Of a stretch of 15,710 bases of DNA, positions 6,679 through 14,109 are shown one piece after another (positions within the stretch are counted from its first letter, which is position 1; each line of letters opens with the position of its first letter). The DNA is taken from NCBI GenBank assembly GCA_013151365.1, contig JAADIK010000182.1, positions 1 to 15,710 on the forward strand. Direction: 5' to 3'. The position numbers were made by a program, and so were the translations under genes. Below the pieces are notes generated by a model. The model had not been told where the DNA came from and did not search any database. It saw only the letters and a program-made list of their open reading frames with translations. The stretch is from Deltaproteobacteria bacterium. Lineage in GTDB: Bacteria > Desulfobacterota > Desulfobulbia > Desulfobulbales > Desulfobulbaceae.

Positions 6679-8127
6679 TTACGCCTCGCCGGTTTTCGCA
6701 ATGGGTAGTTGAATAGTGAACCGCGCCCCGAACTCCGAGTCTTCCAGGTCCACCTCCCCGTGCTGGGCCACAAGCAGTTTATAGACCGTGGGCAGGCCCA
6801 GCCCGGTGCCGTTGATCTTGGTGGAAAAAAAGGGCTGAAAGACCTTCAGATTAATCTCCTCGGGAATCCCCGGCCCGTCATCCTGAATGCTGGTTTTAAC
6901 GAATTCTCCCGCCACCTGGTATTGCACCGTAATCGTCCCTCCATCTTCCATGGCCTGAATCGCGTTTAAAAAAAGGTTCATAAAGGCCCGCTTCAGGAGT
7001 GTCGCGTCAGCCAGCACCGGCGGAACTCCCTGCCCCAGTCTTTTCACCGTGATCTTCGCATCCTCCAGGTCCGGATCGAGCAGCTCCGCTACCCTTTGCA
7101 CCACGTCATCAACCTGGCAGGGAACGATCTCGGGTTCGGGGGTGCGGGCAAACTGGAGAAAGTCATCCGACATCCTGGTCATTTCCTGGACTTCTTCCTT
7201 GATTATCTCCATATAGTCGCATCTTTCAGAAAGGCTGTCCGTCTTTTCCAGGCCGGAGACCGCCCCGCGGATCGCATACAGGCTGTTGCGTGTTTCATGC
7301 GCAATCTGGGCGGACATCTGGCCGATGGCCGCCATGCAGGTCAATTTTTCCCGTTCCTCGGAAATTTTCTTATTTTTATCCAGATATTTCCTTAAGTTTG
7401 CCATCATCCTGGTAAAGGCGGCCCGGAGCTGCAGGCTCTCATCTTTATAGGCACTGGAATCCCGGGAACCGTTGCGGGGATAGATTTCATCGTCAAATTT
7501 CTCAATTTCCCTGGAAAGTTCAATGATCGGCCGGGTCAGCGCCCGGGAAATGATAAAGGCCCCGCCGATGCCCAGGGCGAAGATGACCAGGGCGAGATAA
7601 AGAATCTGCCGGATAGTCCGGCCCAGCTCCCGGTCGATACGTTTGCTCTCCGCCGACCAGTCAAAGCCGACCCGCAGTGCCCCCAGGAGGTCATGGTCAA
7701 TCTCGATCGGCATGAGGATATCCGCTCCGGCCTTTGCCGGGGCGCTGAATCTCCGCCCCTGCCGGGCCAGCAACTCTGTAAGCGCCGCATCCTTTTCGCC
7801 GATCTCGGCGACCCGGTCCGAAACGATGATGACGTGCCGCTTATCAATGATCTGGACCCTGGACACCTCGCCGGAGGACTTCAACTGCCTGATCTGTTCC
7901 ATCAGGTGCCCGTAGTCCCTGGAAAGCAGGACGTCCGCGGATGTCTGGGCGAGCTTCCTGGCGATGCTCAAATGAAATTGATTGAGCTGCTCAACAAGAT
8001 TTTTTTTTACCGTGGACATCACCAGGGCACTGACGGTCAGAAAGATGAACAGGATCAGGACAACTACATAGATCACTCCCTTGGTTTTGATACTGGTATA
8101 ACGATGAAAATTCCGAAACAGATGCAC
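6679..8127 (-). CDS. sensor histidine kinase (HAMP, DHp, HATPase)
   Basis: A 482-residue membrane kinase. A first transmembrane segment (about 17-38), a periplasmic domain of about 135 residues and a second transmembrane segment (about 174-193) are followed by HAMP (about 194-250). The DHp domain holds AQIAHETRNSLYAIRG with phospho-acceptor His277. The ATPase domain has the N box (NLFLNAIQAM, Asn388), G1 DDGPG (416-420), F box QPFFSTK and G2 GTGLGL (440-445). The start is GTG at 8127, seven bases after the stop of the binding protein, with GAGCGG upstream. No strong signal-binding motif is visible in the periplasmic domain. The immediately upstream PhnD-like protein probably delivers the signal, as in other binding-protein-assisted two-component systems (for example TorT/TorS or TtrS-type sensors). 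The ligand is not proven. Confidence 0.93.
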   Translation of the reverse strand: MHLFRNFHRYTSIKTKGVIYVVVLILFIFLTVSALVMSTVKKNLVEQLNQFHLSIARKLAQTSADVLLSRDYGHLMEQIRQLKSSGEVSRVQIIDKRHVIIVSDRVAEIGEKDAALTELLARQGRRFSAPAKAGADILMPIEIDHDLLGALRVGFDWSAESKRIDRELGRTIRQILYLALVIFALGIGGAFIISRALTRPIIELSREIEKFDDEIYPRNGSRDSSAYKDESLQLRAAFTRMMANLRKYLDKNKKISEEREKLTCMAAIGQMSAQIAHETRNSLYAIRGAVSGLEKTDSLSERCDYMEIIKEEVQEMTRMSDDFLQFARTPEPEIVPCQVDDVVQRVAELLDPDLEDAKITVKRLGQGVPPVLADATLLKRAFMNLFLNAIQAMEDGGTITVQYQVAGEFVKTSIQDDGPGIPEEINLKVFQPFFSTKINGTGLGLPTVYKLLVAQHGEVDLEDSEFGARFTIQLPIAKTGEA

Positions 8128-8133
8128 GGCCGC

Positions 8134-9681
8134 TCAATTGCCCGGGGGAAAAAGATCCTGCCCGGCCAGGATCTTGCGAATCTTATTTTTTACAAAGCCG
8201 GGAACATCTTTTCGGGCCGAGATCACCCAATCCTTCAGGGGGGGAGTTTTGCCAAGGATTACGATGCGTTTTGGCTGGAGATCCTTTTGCAGCCTCCGGA
8301 GCGTGCCAAGCGTCAGATAGCCCGCATCCACGTCCCCCCGATAGACACTCATCAATACCTGCTCGTAGGTGCCCAGGCTCACCAGCCGGATCGCGTCCAG
8401 GGGAACTCCGCGCTGCCGCAGCCAGCGCGTTTGGGCCATATAGCCTCCTGCCGACAGGCGGGATGGTATTCCTATCCTCTTACCCCGGAGATCCTGCAGG
8501 TTCTTCACCTTGCCCGAGCCGGCGGCGATAATAACGCCGACGTTCATTGCCGGCGGGACAACCGCCAGCGGGCCGAGCAATTCGTCCGGATGATTCCCCG
8601 GTCCGGCCGCTGAGTCCGATTCCTGCAGGTACAGGTCTCCTTTGCCCTGTTTCCTGAGCGCCAGGAAGGCATCAATGCTCGCCGGAATCCGGAGATGATA
8701 ATTCCAGCCGGTCTCCTGGCGCAATTTTACCAGCAAGGGCTTCAGCCGCCAGAAAAGATCCGCACCGTAATACAGGGGTTCCACGACCAGGGTATGCTCA
8801 CCTTTACGGAATAACGACCGGGTCCGGCCCCGGTCCAGGCTTTCCATCAGCACGCGGACAATGTCGTAGTCGCTGTCATGGGCAGGCGAGAAGCCGTCCA
8901 CCCCTTTTTCGATCCCGCCGATAATAGCCTTGCGGTCCGGCGCCTGGTTCAGCTTGAGCATAACCTCTTTTATCCGGCCGATTAAATCCTTGCCCAGCCC
9001 CGGGCGCGCCACAAAGAGATACTGGGGGATCGGCTTGGAGTAACGGATAATCCTGAGACCGTTGTCAGTAAAGGAACGTACGGCCATCTCCGGTACGCCG
9101 GTAACGTCAAACATCCGGGCCATCACGGCGAGGATGGCGCTCTCGTCATTCCCGAGTTTCACCACCTCGAAGAAATTATTATCCGACAGGCCGACCCGTT
9201 GCAGCATGATCCTGGGTAGCAGGCCGGAGCCGGGGCAGTTATAGCGCCCGTAGACCAGGGTCCGGTCGAGGAGGTCCGCCGTCCGCTTTATCGGCGAATC
9301 CTTTCGCACCACCAGGACGCTGCGATACTGATCGCTGCCGTTAATGCGCAATTTGACCAGGGGGACCACGGAGGTAACCTGGGTCAGGTCGCAATACAGC
9401 GTCGGGCAGACAAAGGCGATATCGGTCTTTTTTTCCCTGAAAAGTGCTGCAATTCCCGAATTCCTGCGCGCGACATCCAGTTCAATCGAGCGGTTAAGAC
9501 TTTTCTCCAGGTAATGCTTAAGGGGCAGAAAATCCTTGTACATCCGGGACGGCGTCTTCATCGGGATCACGAGCATGCGCAAGGGGGCGGGAGAAGCCGG
9601 TACGGCCCAGGCCGGTGCCGGGAGAATCCAGCCCAGGGCCGCCCAGAAAAGAAGAAACTTTTGCAAAATATTCAGTTTCAT
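8134..9681 (-). CDS. tandem PhnD-like periplasmic binding protein, probable sulfur-compound sensor
   Basis: A 515-residue exported protein with a signal peptide (cleavage near AWA, residue 26) and two consecutive type 2 periplasmic binding domains of the PhnD/TtrS-like family. The first (about 34-300) has LRMLVIPMKTPSRMYKDFLPLKHYLE, TDIAFVCPTLYCDL and VLVVRKDSP; the second (about 315-510) has HTLVVEPLYYGADLFWRLKPLL, GVIIAAGSGKVKNLQDLRGKRIGIPS and YRGDVDAGYLTLGTL. No ABC permease or ATPase gene is near, so a sensing role is more likely than transport. The first gene of an operon with the kinase and activator, it would present a ligand such as thiosulfate or tetrathionate to the kinase (inference). 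The start at ATG 9681 fits the signal peptide. The only Shine-Dalgarno-like run, AAGGAT, touches the ATG and falls within the predicted promoter, so the transcript may be leaderless. Confidence 0.85.
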   Translation of the reverse strand: MKLNILQKFLLFWAALGWILPAPAWAVPASPAPLRMLVIPMKTPSRMYKDFLPLKHYLEKSLNRSIELDVARRNSGIAALFREKKTDIAFVCPTLYCDLTQVTSVVPLVKLRINGSDQYRSVLVVRKDSPIKRTADLLDRTLVYGRYNCPGSGLLPRIMLQRVGLSDNNFFEVVKLGNDESAILAVMARMFDVTGVPEMAVRSFTDNGLRIIRYSKPIPQYLFVARPGLGKDLIGRIKEVMLKLNQAPDRKAIIGGIEKGVDGFSPAHDSDYDIVRVLMESLDRGRTRSLFRKGEHTLVVEPLYYGADLFWRLKPLLVKLRQETGWNYHLRIPASIDAFLALRKQGKGDLYLQESDSAAGPGNHPDELLGPLAVVPPAMNVGVIIAAGSGKVKNLQDLRGKRIGIPSRLSAGGYMAQTRWLRQRGVPLDAIRLVSLGTYEQVLMSVYRGDVDAGYLTLGTLRRLQKDLQPKRIVILGKTPPLKDWVISARKDVPGFVKNKIRKILAGQDLFPPGN

Positions 9682-9717
9682 ATCCTTATTATAAAAAAAA
9701 GGTGTCCTTAAAGTCAA
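9681..9717 (-). promoter_or_regulatory. housekeeping promoter of the sensor operon, predicted leaderless
   Basis: On the minus strand there is TTGACT (9712-9717), an 18-base spacer and a perfect TATAAT (9688-9693). Counting six bases beyond the -10 box puts the transcription start at 9681, the A of the ATG. The -35 box lies in the loop and stem, and the -10 box in the T-run, of the upstream terminator hairpin. Confidence 0.7.
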
Positions 9718-9737
9718 TTTTACTTTAAGGGCACCTT
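9693..9737 (-). terminator. intrinsic terminator, probably the end of the sox transcript
   Basis: On the minus strand the stem GGTGCCCTTAAAGT pairs with ACTTTAAGGACACC (14 pairs, one G-T), extendable by two A-T pairs, with a 7-base loop, then eight T (9693-9700). It would end the sox operon transcript about 270 bases after soxB and insulate the sensor operon, whose promoter overlaps it. If a longer transcript did enter, the hairpin would act as an attenuator only 11 bases before the sensor gene. Confidence 0.85.
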
Positions 9738-9747
9738 GAATTAACTC

Positions 9748-9767
9748 GTTACAGTAACAAGCTGTAA
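9748..9767. promoter_or_regulatory. small palindromes GTTACAGTAAC / TTACAG-N7-CTGTAA
   Basis: A perfect 11-base palindrome (9748-9758) overlaps an inverted repeat TTACAG (9749-9754) with CTGTAA (9762-9767), about 70 bases upstream of the sensor operon start. It could be an operator or part of the folded 3' region of the sox transcript. Only the symmetry is seen. Confidence 0.25.
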
Positions 9768-9842
9768 ACTTCAATCGTAAGCAGAACTATCCGTGTCGCG
9801 TTAGTGCCTTACTCCTGAATTCCTATCATAAAAAACAAGAAA

Positions 9843-9949
9843 ATTGATCACAGGGTACCGTATCTGCTTTGTCTTGATTGTGTTTACTATAGAAGGAGGA
9901 ATAGTTAACTCAACTCTTTTTTCGCATCCACGGTACCCTGGCGATCAAT
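9843..9949. ncRNA. long nested inverted repeat, candidate structured RNA
   Basis: The outer arms 9843-9861 (ATTGATC...AGGGTACCGT) and 9930-9949 pair over about 19 positions with one bulge. Inside, GTTTACTAT (9882-9890) pairs with ATAGTTAAC (9901-9909), one mismatch, around a 10-base loop. On the minus strand the loop reads TCCTCCTTCT, complementary to a Shine-Dalgarno; on the plus strand it reads AGAAGGAGGA, with no start codon following. The element lies in the sox 3' region just before the T8 terminator. It may be a 3'-derived small RNA, a protein-binding structure or a small transposon-like remnant, although no target duplication is visible. The rest of 9682-10007 holds no gene. Confidence 0.4.
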
Positions 9950-9992
9950 ATCCATAATCTGAATCAGTGACGGCTGGAGGTTACATCCAACC

Positions 9993-10007
9993 TGTAAGCC
10001 GCTTACA
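9993..10007 (-). repeat. perfect inverted repeat after the soxB stop
   Basis: TGTAAGC and GCTTACA flank one base directly after the soxB TGA. It lacks a T-run, so it may protect the mRNA end rather than terminate. Confidence 0.4.
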
Positions 10008-11666
10008 TCAAACCAACTTCGGCCGGTCGACAGTCACCCGGACATTTTTCTTCTTGCGGGCATAGTCAATGACCACATCGTAGACCGGGGGGCCCGGCTG
10101 CGCCGCCATGGAGGCCCAGCCGGAAAAGGTGAATCGGTCATCCGGGTGCACGGTCTTGCCCCGAACCTTGAGATCGCTGATGCGGGTGCCCATGGTTCCA
10201 GCCACTTTCAGCGTGTAACCAAGACCCTTGCTGCGCACCATGTCGCCACCTTGCTGCCGGTAAGGATCGGGATTGTAAATATTGTCGGCAATGTCTTCCA
10301 GGACGTTTTTCAGGGTCTTGCCGCTGATTTTGGTTTTATAGGTATTGGGATAGGTCAAGGCGGTCTGGGAGTAGACATCCTCCGCCGTGACCGGACCCGG
10401 CAGAACCGTCCGGCCCCAGCGGAACCCGGGAGAAAGGGCGAAGTCGACGCCGTAGTGATCGACCAATGCGTCACAGATCAGATCATCAAAGCTGCCGTCC
10501 AGGTTGCCGCGCCGGTAGAGCAGCGTCTCGGTATCGCAGACGACCTCGGCCAGTTTTTTCTTGTAGGGGCGACGGATTTTTTGAATCAGCCGGGACATCT
10601 CCGGGTCCGGCTCGATCATCTCCGACATCACCGGGATCAACCGGTAGGAATAACCGGTGACCCGCTTTCCCTTCACCTCGAGGTCAAGTCTGGACAGGAA
10701 TTTCCCATAGCAGCCGGAGCCGATCACCAGGGTATTGCCGACCAGTACCGGTCTCGGCACCCCGTCATGCGTATGACCGCCGATGATGACATCAATACCC
10801 TTGACCCGGCTGACCATTTTCTTGTCCACATCCATGCCGTTATGAGAAAGAACCACGACCAGGTCGACCTTTTTCGCCCGCACCTCGTCCACGACGGTCT
10901 GCATGTGATCTTCCTTGATTCCGAAAGACCAGTTTGGCAGAAAACGTCTCGGGTTGGCGATCGGGGTATAGGGAAAGGCCTGACCGATCAGGGCCACGGT
11001 CAGACCATTCACCGACTTGATCGTGTAGGGTTTGAAGATCGGATCTCCCCAGGTGGCGTCATTGACGTTTTGGGCCAGGAACGGAAAATCCATCATTTTG
11101 ACCAATTCCTGGATTCTCTCTTCTCCATAGGTGAACTCCCAGTGTCCGCACAGGGCCTCGCATTTCATCTGGTTCAGAACCCGGACCATGTCTTCGCCCC
11201 GGGTCCAGAGGCTGGTGGCCGATCCCTGCAGGGTGTCGCCGGTGTCTAAATAAAGAACCTTGCCGGGACGTTCACTGCGGATCTGGTTGATCAAACTCAT
11301 AATATAGGCGTAGCCGCCCATCTTGCCGAATTCCTTGGCCAGGGCAATATAGTCGTCACAGCTGTAGGCGTAGGCGTCCATGGTGTCCGGCTTCAGGCCG
11401 TAATACCGGAGAAAGTCTTTGCCGGTCAGGTGGGGCGGTTTGCCTACGTTCGCACCGACGCCTATGTTGGAATCCGGTTCGCGGTAATAGATCGGTACCA
11501 GCTGGGCATGACTGTCCGTGGTATGCAGAATGGTCAATTGTCCCTTGGGCGTAAACTTCATCAGATTTTCAGGTTTCAAGCCCCGGGCGAGGGCTGCCGG
11601 AGGCAGCAAGGCAGAGCCGGCCGCCAAACCGGCCATCTGGATAAAATCCCGTCGCGATAAACTCAT
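10008..11666 (-). CDS. soxB: SoxB, thiosulfohydrolase
   Basis: A 552-residue periplasmic di-metal (manganese-type) hydrolase of the 5'-nucleotidase superfamily. It releases sulfate from the S-sulfonated cysteine of SoxYZ. The Tat signal SRRDFIQMAGLAAGSALL fits export of a folded metalloenzyme. Metal-ligand motifs in order: TTDSHAQL (Asp51, His53), DTGDTLQGS (Asp144), GHWEFTYG (His175, the SoxB version of GNHE), LSHNGMD (His275) and GGHTHDG (His298, His300). A C-terminal substrate domain follows (about 370-552) with SPGFRWGRT and TYPNTYKTKISG. ATG 11666 is preceded by GGAGAA at a good distance. It is the last gene of the sox operon. No active-site residue looks missing. Confidence 0.96.
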   Translation of the reverse strand: MSLSRRDFIQMAGLAAGSALLPPAALARGLKPENLMKFTPKGQLTILHTTDSHAQLVPIYYREPDSNIGVGANVGKPPHLTGKDFLRYYGLKPDTMDAYAYSCDDYIALAKEFGKMGGYAYIMSLINQIRSERPGKVLYLDTGDTLQGSATSLWTRGEDMVRVLNQMKCEALCGHWEFTYGEERIQELVKMMDFPFLAQNVNDATWGDPIFKPYTIKSVNGLTVALIGQAFPYTPIANPRRFLPNWSFGIKEDHMQTVVDEVRAKKVDLVVVLSHNGMDVDKKMVSRVKGIDVIIGGHTHDGVPRPVLVGNTLVIGSGCYGKFLSRLDLEVKGKRVTGYSYRLIPVMSEMIEPDPEMSRLIQKIRRPYKKKLAEVVCDTETLLYRRGNLDGSFDDLICDALVDHYGVDFALSPGFRWGRTVLPGPVTAEDVYSQTALTYPNTYKTKISGKTLKNVLEDIADNIYNPDPYRQQGGDMVRSKGLGYTLKVAGTMGTRISDLKVRGKTVHPDDRFTFSGWASMAAQPGPPVYDVVIDYARKKKNVRVTVDRPKLV

Positions 11667-11735
11667 TGTGTTCTCCTTCCGTTATGGACATATTCTTAGA
11701 TTTCTCCTGGAATCGCCTCCCTGAGCCCCTGTCTT

Positions 11736-12590
11736 TTACATCCGCATCCCCGGTACCTGGATCAGATCTCCGTTATTGAGGTAGGTCAGGTACAACTCCA
11801 TGTTCCGGAGCTCTTCGCTCTGAAAGGGTGGCTTTTTGGCCCGCATGTTCTTCAGGCAGCCCCGGAATCGTCTTTGCAGTGATCCCGTCTTTCCCCATTT
11901 CAGGCGATAGCAGGGCCAGTGATCGGCATGGTGTTTGTTGTTCGAGATCAGGTTCGACCGGGCCTTGTAGCCGGCATACTGGACATGGCAGATCGCACAG
12001 CTGAAGTTCAACTGCCCCTGCCTCTTGTAATAGGCAACCTGCCCTTTTTCGTAAAAAGGCCGGGCCGGGCCGTCGATGCTGACCTTGATCGGCATGCCGT
12101 TGGAGAGGGATTTGATGTACATGGTCAAGGCCAGTTGATCATAGGACTCGTACTTCAAGGGTTTGGCCCCCATCTGTTTTTCCCGGCAGGTGTTGATCTG
12201 CAGGGGGAAGGTCATGATCCCCTTGAGTTCCGCATTGTATTTAGGAAAGGTCGTGGCCGCGCCCTTCAACTGCAAGGCATCTTTTCCATGACAACTGGCG
12301 CACGATTTCCCCTTGCTGCCGACCACCTTGTTGGCGAGATCCTTGCCGTCATCGAGCAGGAATTCGGCAGGATTTCCTTCCTCGGCCATCTGCGCGGTGA
12401 AATCACCGTAATACTTCTCGTAGCGTTTCTGGTACTCCGCGTAAGACATGCTCGGCGTTAATTTTTCGATCTTGTTTCCGGACTGCGTGGCCGCTTGCGC
12501 CCAGGTCCCGACACCGAGTGTGCCCGTGACCAGCATAACCGCGGCCGGCAAAACAAGCGTTTTCAACAAAATTGATATCTTCTTATACAT
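11736..12590 (-). CDS. soxA: SoxA, diheme cytochrome c subunit of SoxAX
   Basis: A 284-residue periplasmic cytochrome that, with SoxX, links a sulfur substrate such as thiosulfate oxidatively to the SoxY cysteine. A signal peptide ending near AQAA is followed by two cytochrome domains: heme motif CASCH (97-101) and heme motif CAICH (198-202). INTCREKQMGAKPL (Cys135) fits the axial-ligand Cys of the first domain. FRGCLKNMRAKKP (Cys245) fits the active-site Cys that ligates the catalytic heme and is found as a persulfide in other SoxA. It is therefore the diheme SoxA type. ATG 12590, with AAGGA upstream, is preferred over an in-frame GTG at 12608. Confidence 0.95.
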   Translation of the reverse strand: MYKKISILLKTLVLPAAVMLVTGTLGVGTWAQAATQSGNKIEKLTPSMSYAEYQKRYEKYYGDFTAQMAEEGNPAEFLLDDGKDLANKVVGSKGKSCASCHGKDALQLKGAATTFPKYNAELKGIMTFPLQINTCREKQMGAKPLKYESYDQLALTMYIKSLSNGMPIKVSIDGPARPFYEKGQVAYYKRQGQLNFSCAICHVQYAGYKARSNLISNNKHHADHWPCYRLKWGKTGSLQRRFRGCLKNMRAKKPPFQSEELRNMELYLTYLNNGDLIQVPGMRM

Positions 12591-12638
12591 TTTTTCCTTA
12601 CCTCCCACTCGATTGACAAGAACCTGCGAACCCGCATC

Positions 12639-12974
12639 CTACCGGGGTGTGATCTGCACGGTCTTCTGATAAACCCCTCCCTTGTTGTCCTTCCAGACGA
12701 TCTTCAACGGCGCTTCTTTGTCGGCCTTGAGATAGAAGGACATAAACGGATTGGCGCTCACGGCGATTGTCCAGTCTTCATGGGTTATCAATTGACCACC
12801 GTAATAGATACTCACGTCGTTGATATAGTAGGCCGGAATCTTTTTTTTGGTCTTCTTGTCCGTTCTCAAGCCGGTTTCCATGGGATGAAGAATTAAGGTC
12901 TTCACGGCGATTACCTGCCCTTTGCGCACGGTCCGGGGCAGCCTGATCTTTATTTTTCCTATTCCCTGAGGCAT
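12639..12974 (-). CDS. soxZ: SoxZ, carrier-complex subunit
   Basis: A 111-residue protein without a signal peptide, starting MPQGIGKIKIRLP and with a compact beta-sandwich pattern typical of SoxZ (KGQVIAVKTLILHPMETG, YYINDVSIYYGGQ, ANPFMSFYLKADK). SoxZ binds SoxY and is exported with it on SoxY's Tat signal; together they carry the sulfur intermediates between Sox enzymes. ATG 12974 has GGAG 10 bases upstream. It lies 87 bases after soxY, with a strong hairpin between them. Confidence 0.95.
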   Translation of the reverse strand: MPQGIGKIKIRLPRTVRKGQVIAVKTLILHPMETGLRTDKKTKKKIPAYYINDVSIYYGGQLITHEDWTIAVSANPFMSFYLKADKEAPLKIVWKDNKGGVYQKTVQITPR

Positions 12975-13024
12975 CTTGAATCTCCTTGTTTTCGTTTATT
13001 TCCGGTTGGTGAACATTGCTCCCG

Positions 13025-13050
13025 GCCAGCCGGCGGCTCGCCGGCATGGC
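13025..13050 (-). repeat. strong hairpin between soxY and soxZ
   Basis: GCCA-GCCGGCG and CGCCGGC-A-TGGC form an 11-bp GC-rich stem with one bulged base and a 3-base loop. There is no T-run, so it is unlikely to be an intrinsic terminator. It may stabilise the soxY 3' end or tune the soxY to soxZ ratio. Confidence 0.5.
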
Positions 13051-13061
13051 ACCTGGAACCA

Positions 13062-13604
13062 TCAACCGCCGCAGCCGCCGATGGTTACCTTTACGGTCTT
13101 GGTCATGCCGTAAAGTTTACCCTTGTTGGTCTCCACGATTGCGCGCACCTGAGAGGTCTTGCGCATCTTGATCCGCAGAGAAAAGGCGGCCTTGCCGCTG
13201 GCCGGAGTCAGATCCATACTAGCGATAAAAGGATTGTAATTCGCATCGACGAAGATATAGATCTTCTTCACGTAGTTTCCCGGTTCCATGGGAAGATCCG
13301 AACTGATACTGACCGGAACCACCGCGCCGTTCTCCGCGATAATCGGCGTCTTCATGGTTACATGGGACATCTCGATCTTGCGGTCTCCGAAGGTCGCCCG
13401 CAGCTTGTCCTTGATCGCCCCTGTTGACGGGGCTGTCGGGGCGGCCTCGGCCGCACGCGGCCCCAGCCAATCGCCCTTGCCGGCTTTACCGTTCCCCATG
13501 GGGATAACAGAGGAGAGCGCGCTTAAGGAAAGAAGCGCGGCCGAGGCAACACCGGTTTTCTTGATAAACTCTCTTCTGGCATGCGAAAAATCATTTTTTT
13601 TCAT
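13062..13604 (-). CDS. soxY: SoxY, sulfur-carrier subunit
   Basis: A 180-residue covalent carrier of the Sox cycle. The Tat signal is ARREFIKKTGVASAALLSL. A beta-sandwich domain (about 60-170) leads to the diagnostic flexible C-terminus TIGGCGG, whose Cys178 carries the thiosulfate-derived sulfur between SoxAX and SoxB. The start at ATG 13604 has AGGAGAC upstream. It is followed by soxZ, its obligate partner. The GGCGG arm is intact, so the carrier should be active. In a Sox system without SoxCD, the sulfane sulfur left on this Cys must be removed by another route, such as transfer to elemental sulfur or a thiol partner. Confidence 0.96.
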   Translation of the reverse strand: MKKNDFSHARREFIKKTGVASAALLSLSALSSVIPMGNGKAGKGDWLGPRAAEAAPTAPSTGAIKDKLRATFGDRKIEMSHVTMKTPIIAENGAVVPVSISSDLPMEPGNYVKKIYIFVDANYNPFIASMDLTPASGKAAFSLRIKMRKTSQVRAIVETNKGKLYGMTKTVKVTIGGCGG

Positions 13605-13636
13605 TTATGTCTCCTTGCACAAATTTTGTCTCTTCT

Positions 13637-13650
13637 CCGCAACCTTGCGG
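13637..13650 (-). repeat. short hairpin between soxX and soxY
   Basis: A palindromic CCGCAA/TTGCGG with a 2-base centre lies in the 59-base soxX-soxY gap. It may be an mRNA processing or stability element. Confidence 0.3.
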
Positions 13651-13663
13651 TAGCTATCCGTTC

Positions 13664-14053
13664 TTATTTCTTTTTTAATGTGTAAAGATAAGCGACGACA
13701 TCGTCAATCTGCTGCGGCGTCAAAATCTTGTTGGTGCCGAAGGGGGGCATGATGGTATGGGGATTAAATTCTCTCGCATCCCGGATCCACTGGACCACGT
13801 CTTTGCGCTCGGCCATGGTATACTCCTGCATCGCCTCGACCAGGTTCGGACCGATGTCTCCCGGAGATTCCACCTTGGGGAGGTAATGGCAGGCGACGCA
13901 GTTCCCCAGGCTCCGGGTTTTGGCAATCTTCTCGCCCTGCTTGGCGTTACCGGCGTGAGCCCACAGCGGCATTGCCGCAATCATAAAAAACACCGCCACT
14001 CCTGCCCATAAGCCTGCATTTCCTCTCGAATCAACCCTGTCCGTAACCTTCAT
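13664..14053 (-). CDS. soxX: SoxX, monoheme cytochrome c subunit of SoxAX
   Basis: A 129-residue c-type cytochrome with an N-terminal signal or anchor (hydrophobic about 14-34), one heme motif CVACH (52-56) in the SoxX context LGNCVACHYLP, then GDIGPNL and a HTIMPPFG segment whose Met102 fits the axial ligand. SoxX takes electrons from the SoxA reaction and passes them to the respiratory chain. ATG 14053 is preceded by GGAG at about nine bases. It lies 56 bases downstream of the thioredoxin-like gene and is the first sox structural gene. The gap holds a 13-base run, AAGGTGCCCTTAA (minus strand), that also occurs in the sox terminator stem. Confidence 0.93.
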   Translation of the reverse strand: MKVTDRVDSRGNAGLWAGVAVFFMIAAMPLWAHAGNAKQGEKIAKTRSLGNCVACHYLPKVESPGDIGPNLVEAMQEYTMAERKDVVQWIRDAREFNPHTIMPPFGTNKILTPQQIDDVVAYLYTLKKK

Positions 14054-14109
14054 GGATATTTCTCCTTTTCTTTATCGTTTAGCATTAAGGGCACCTTTTT
14101 CCGAACAAA

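Noticed and set aside
7693..8613. 306-residue plus-strand open frame opposite the kinase and binding protein
   Set aside because: It is antisense to two well-matched domain proteins and spans their boundary; its translation resembles no known family to me.
9842..9862. Similarity between CCCTGTGA(C/T)CA in the transporter leader (5068-5079) and in the sox 3' element as a common operator
   Set aside because: Only about a dozen bases match, with mismatches and no consistent distance to a promoter; chance is sufficient.
9895..9912. Ribosome binding site AAGGAGGAA on the plus strand as the start of a small gene
   Set aside because: No ATG, GTG or TTG follows at a suitable distance with an open frame.
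9843..9949. Insertion sequence or MITE with 19-20 base terminal inverted repeats
   Set aside because: No target-site duplication is visible on the flanks and no second copy is in the window, so I kept it as a structured element, though this is not excluded.
10146..11249. 367-residue plus-strand open frame opposite soxB
   Set aside because: It is a shadow of soxB; the minus-strand reading contains every SoxB metal motif.
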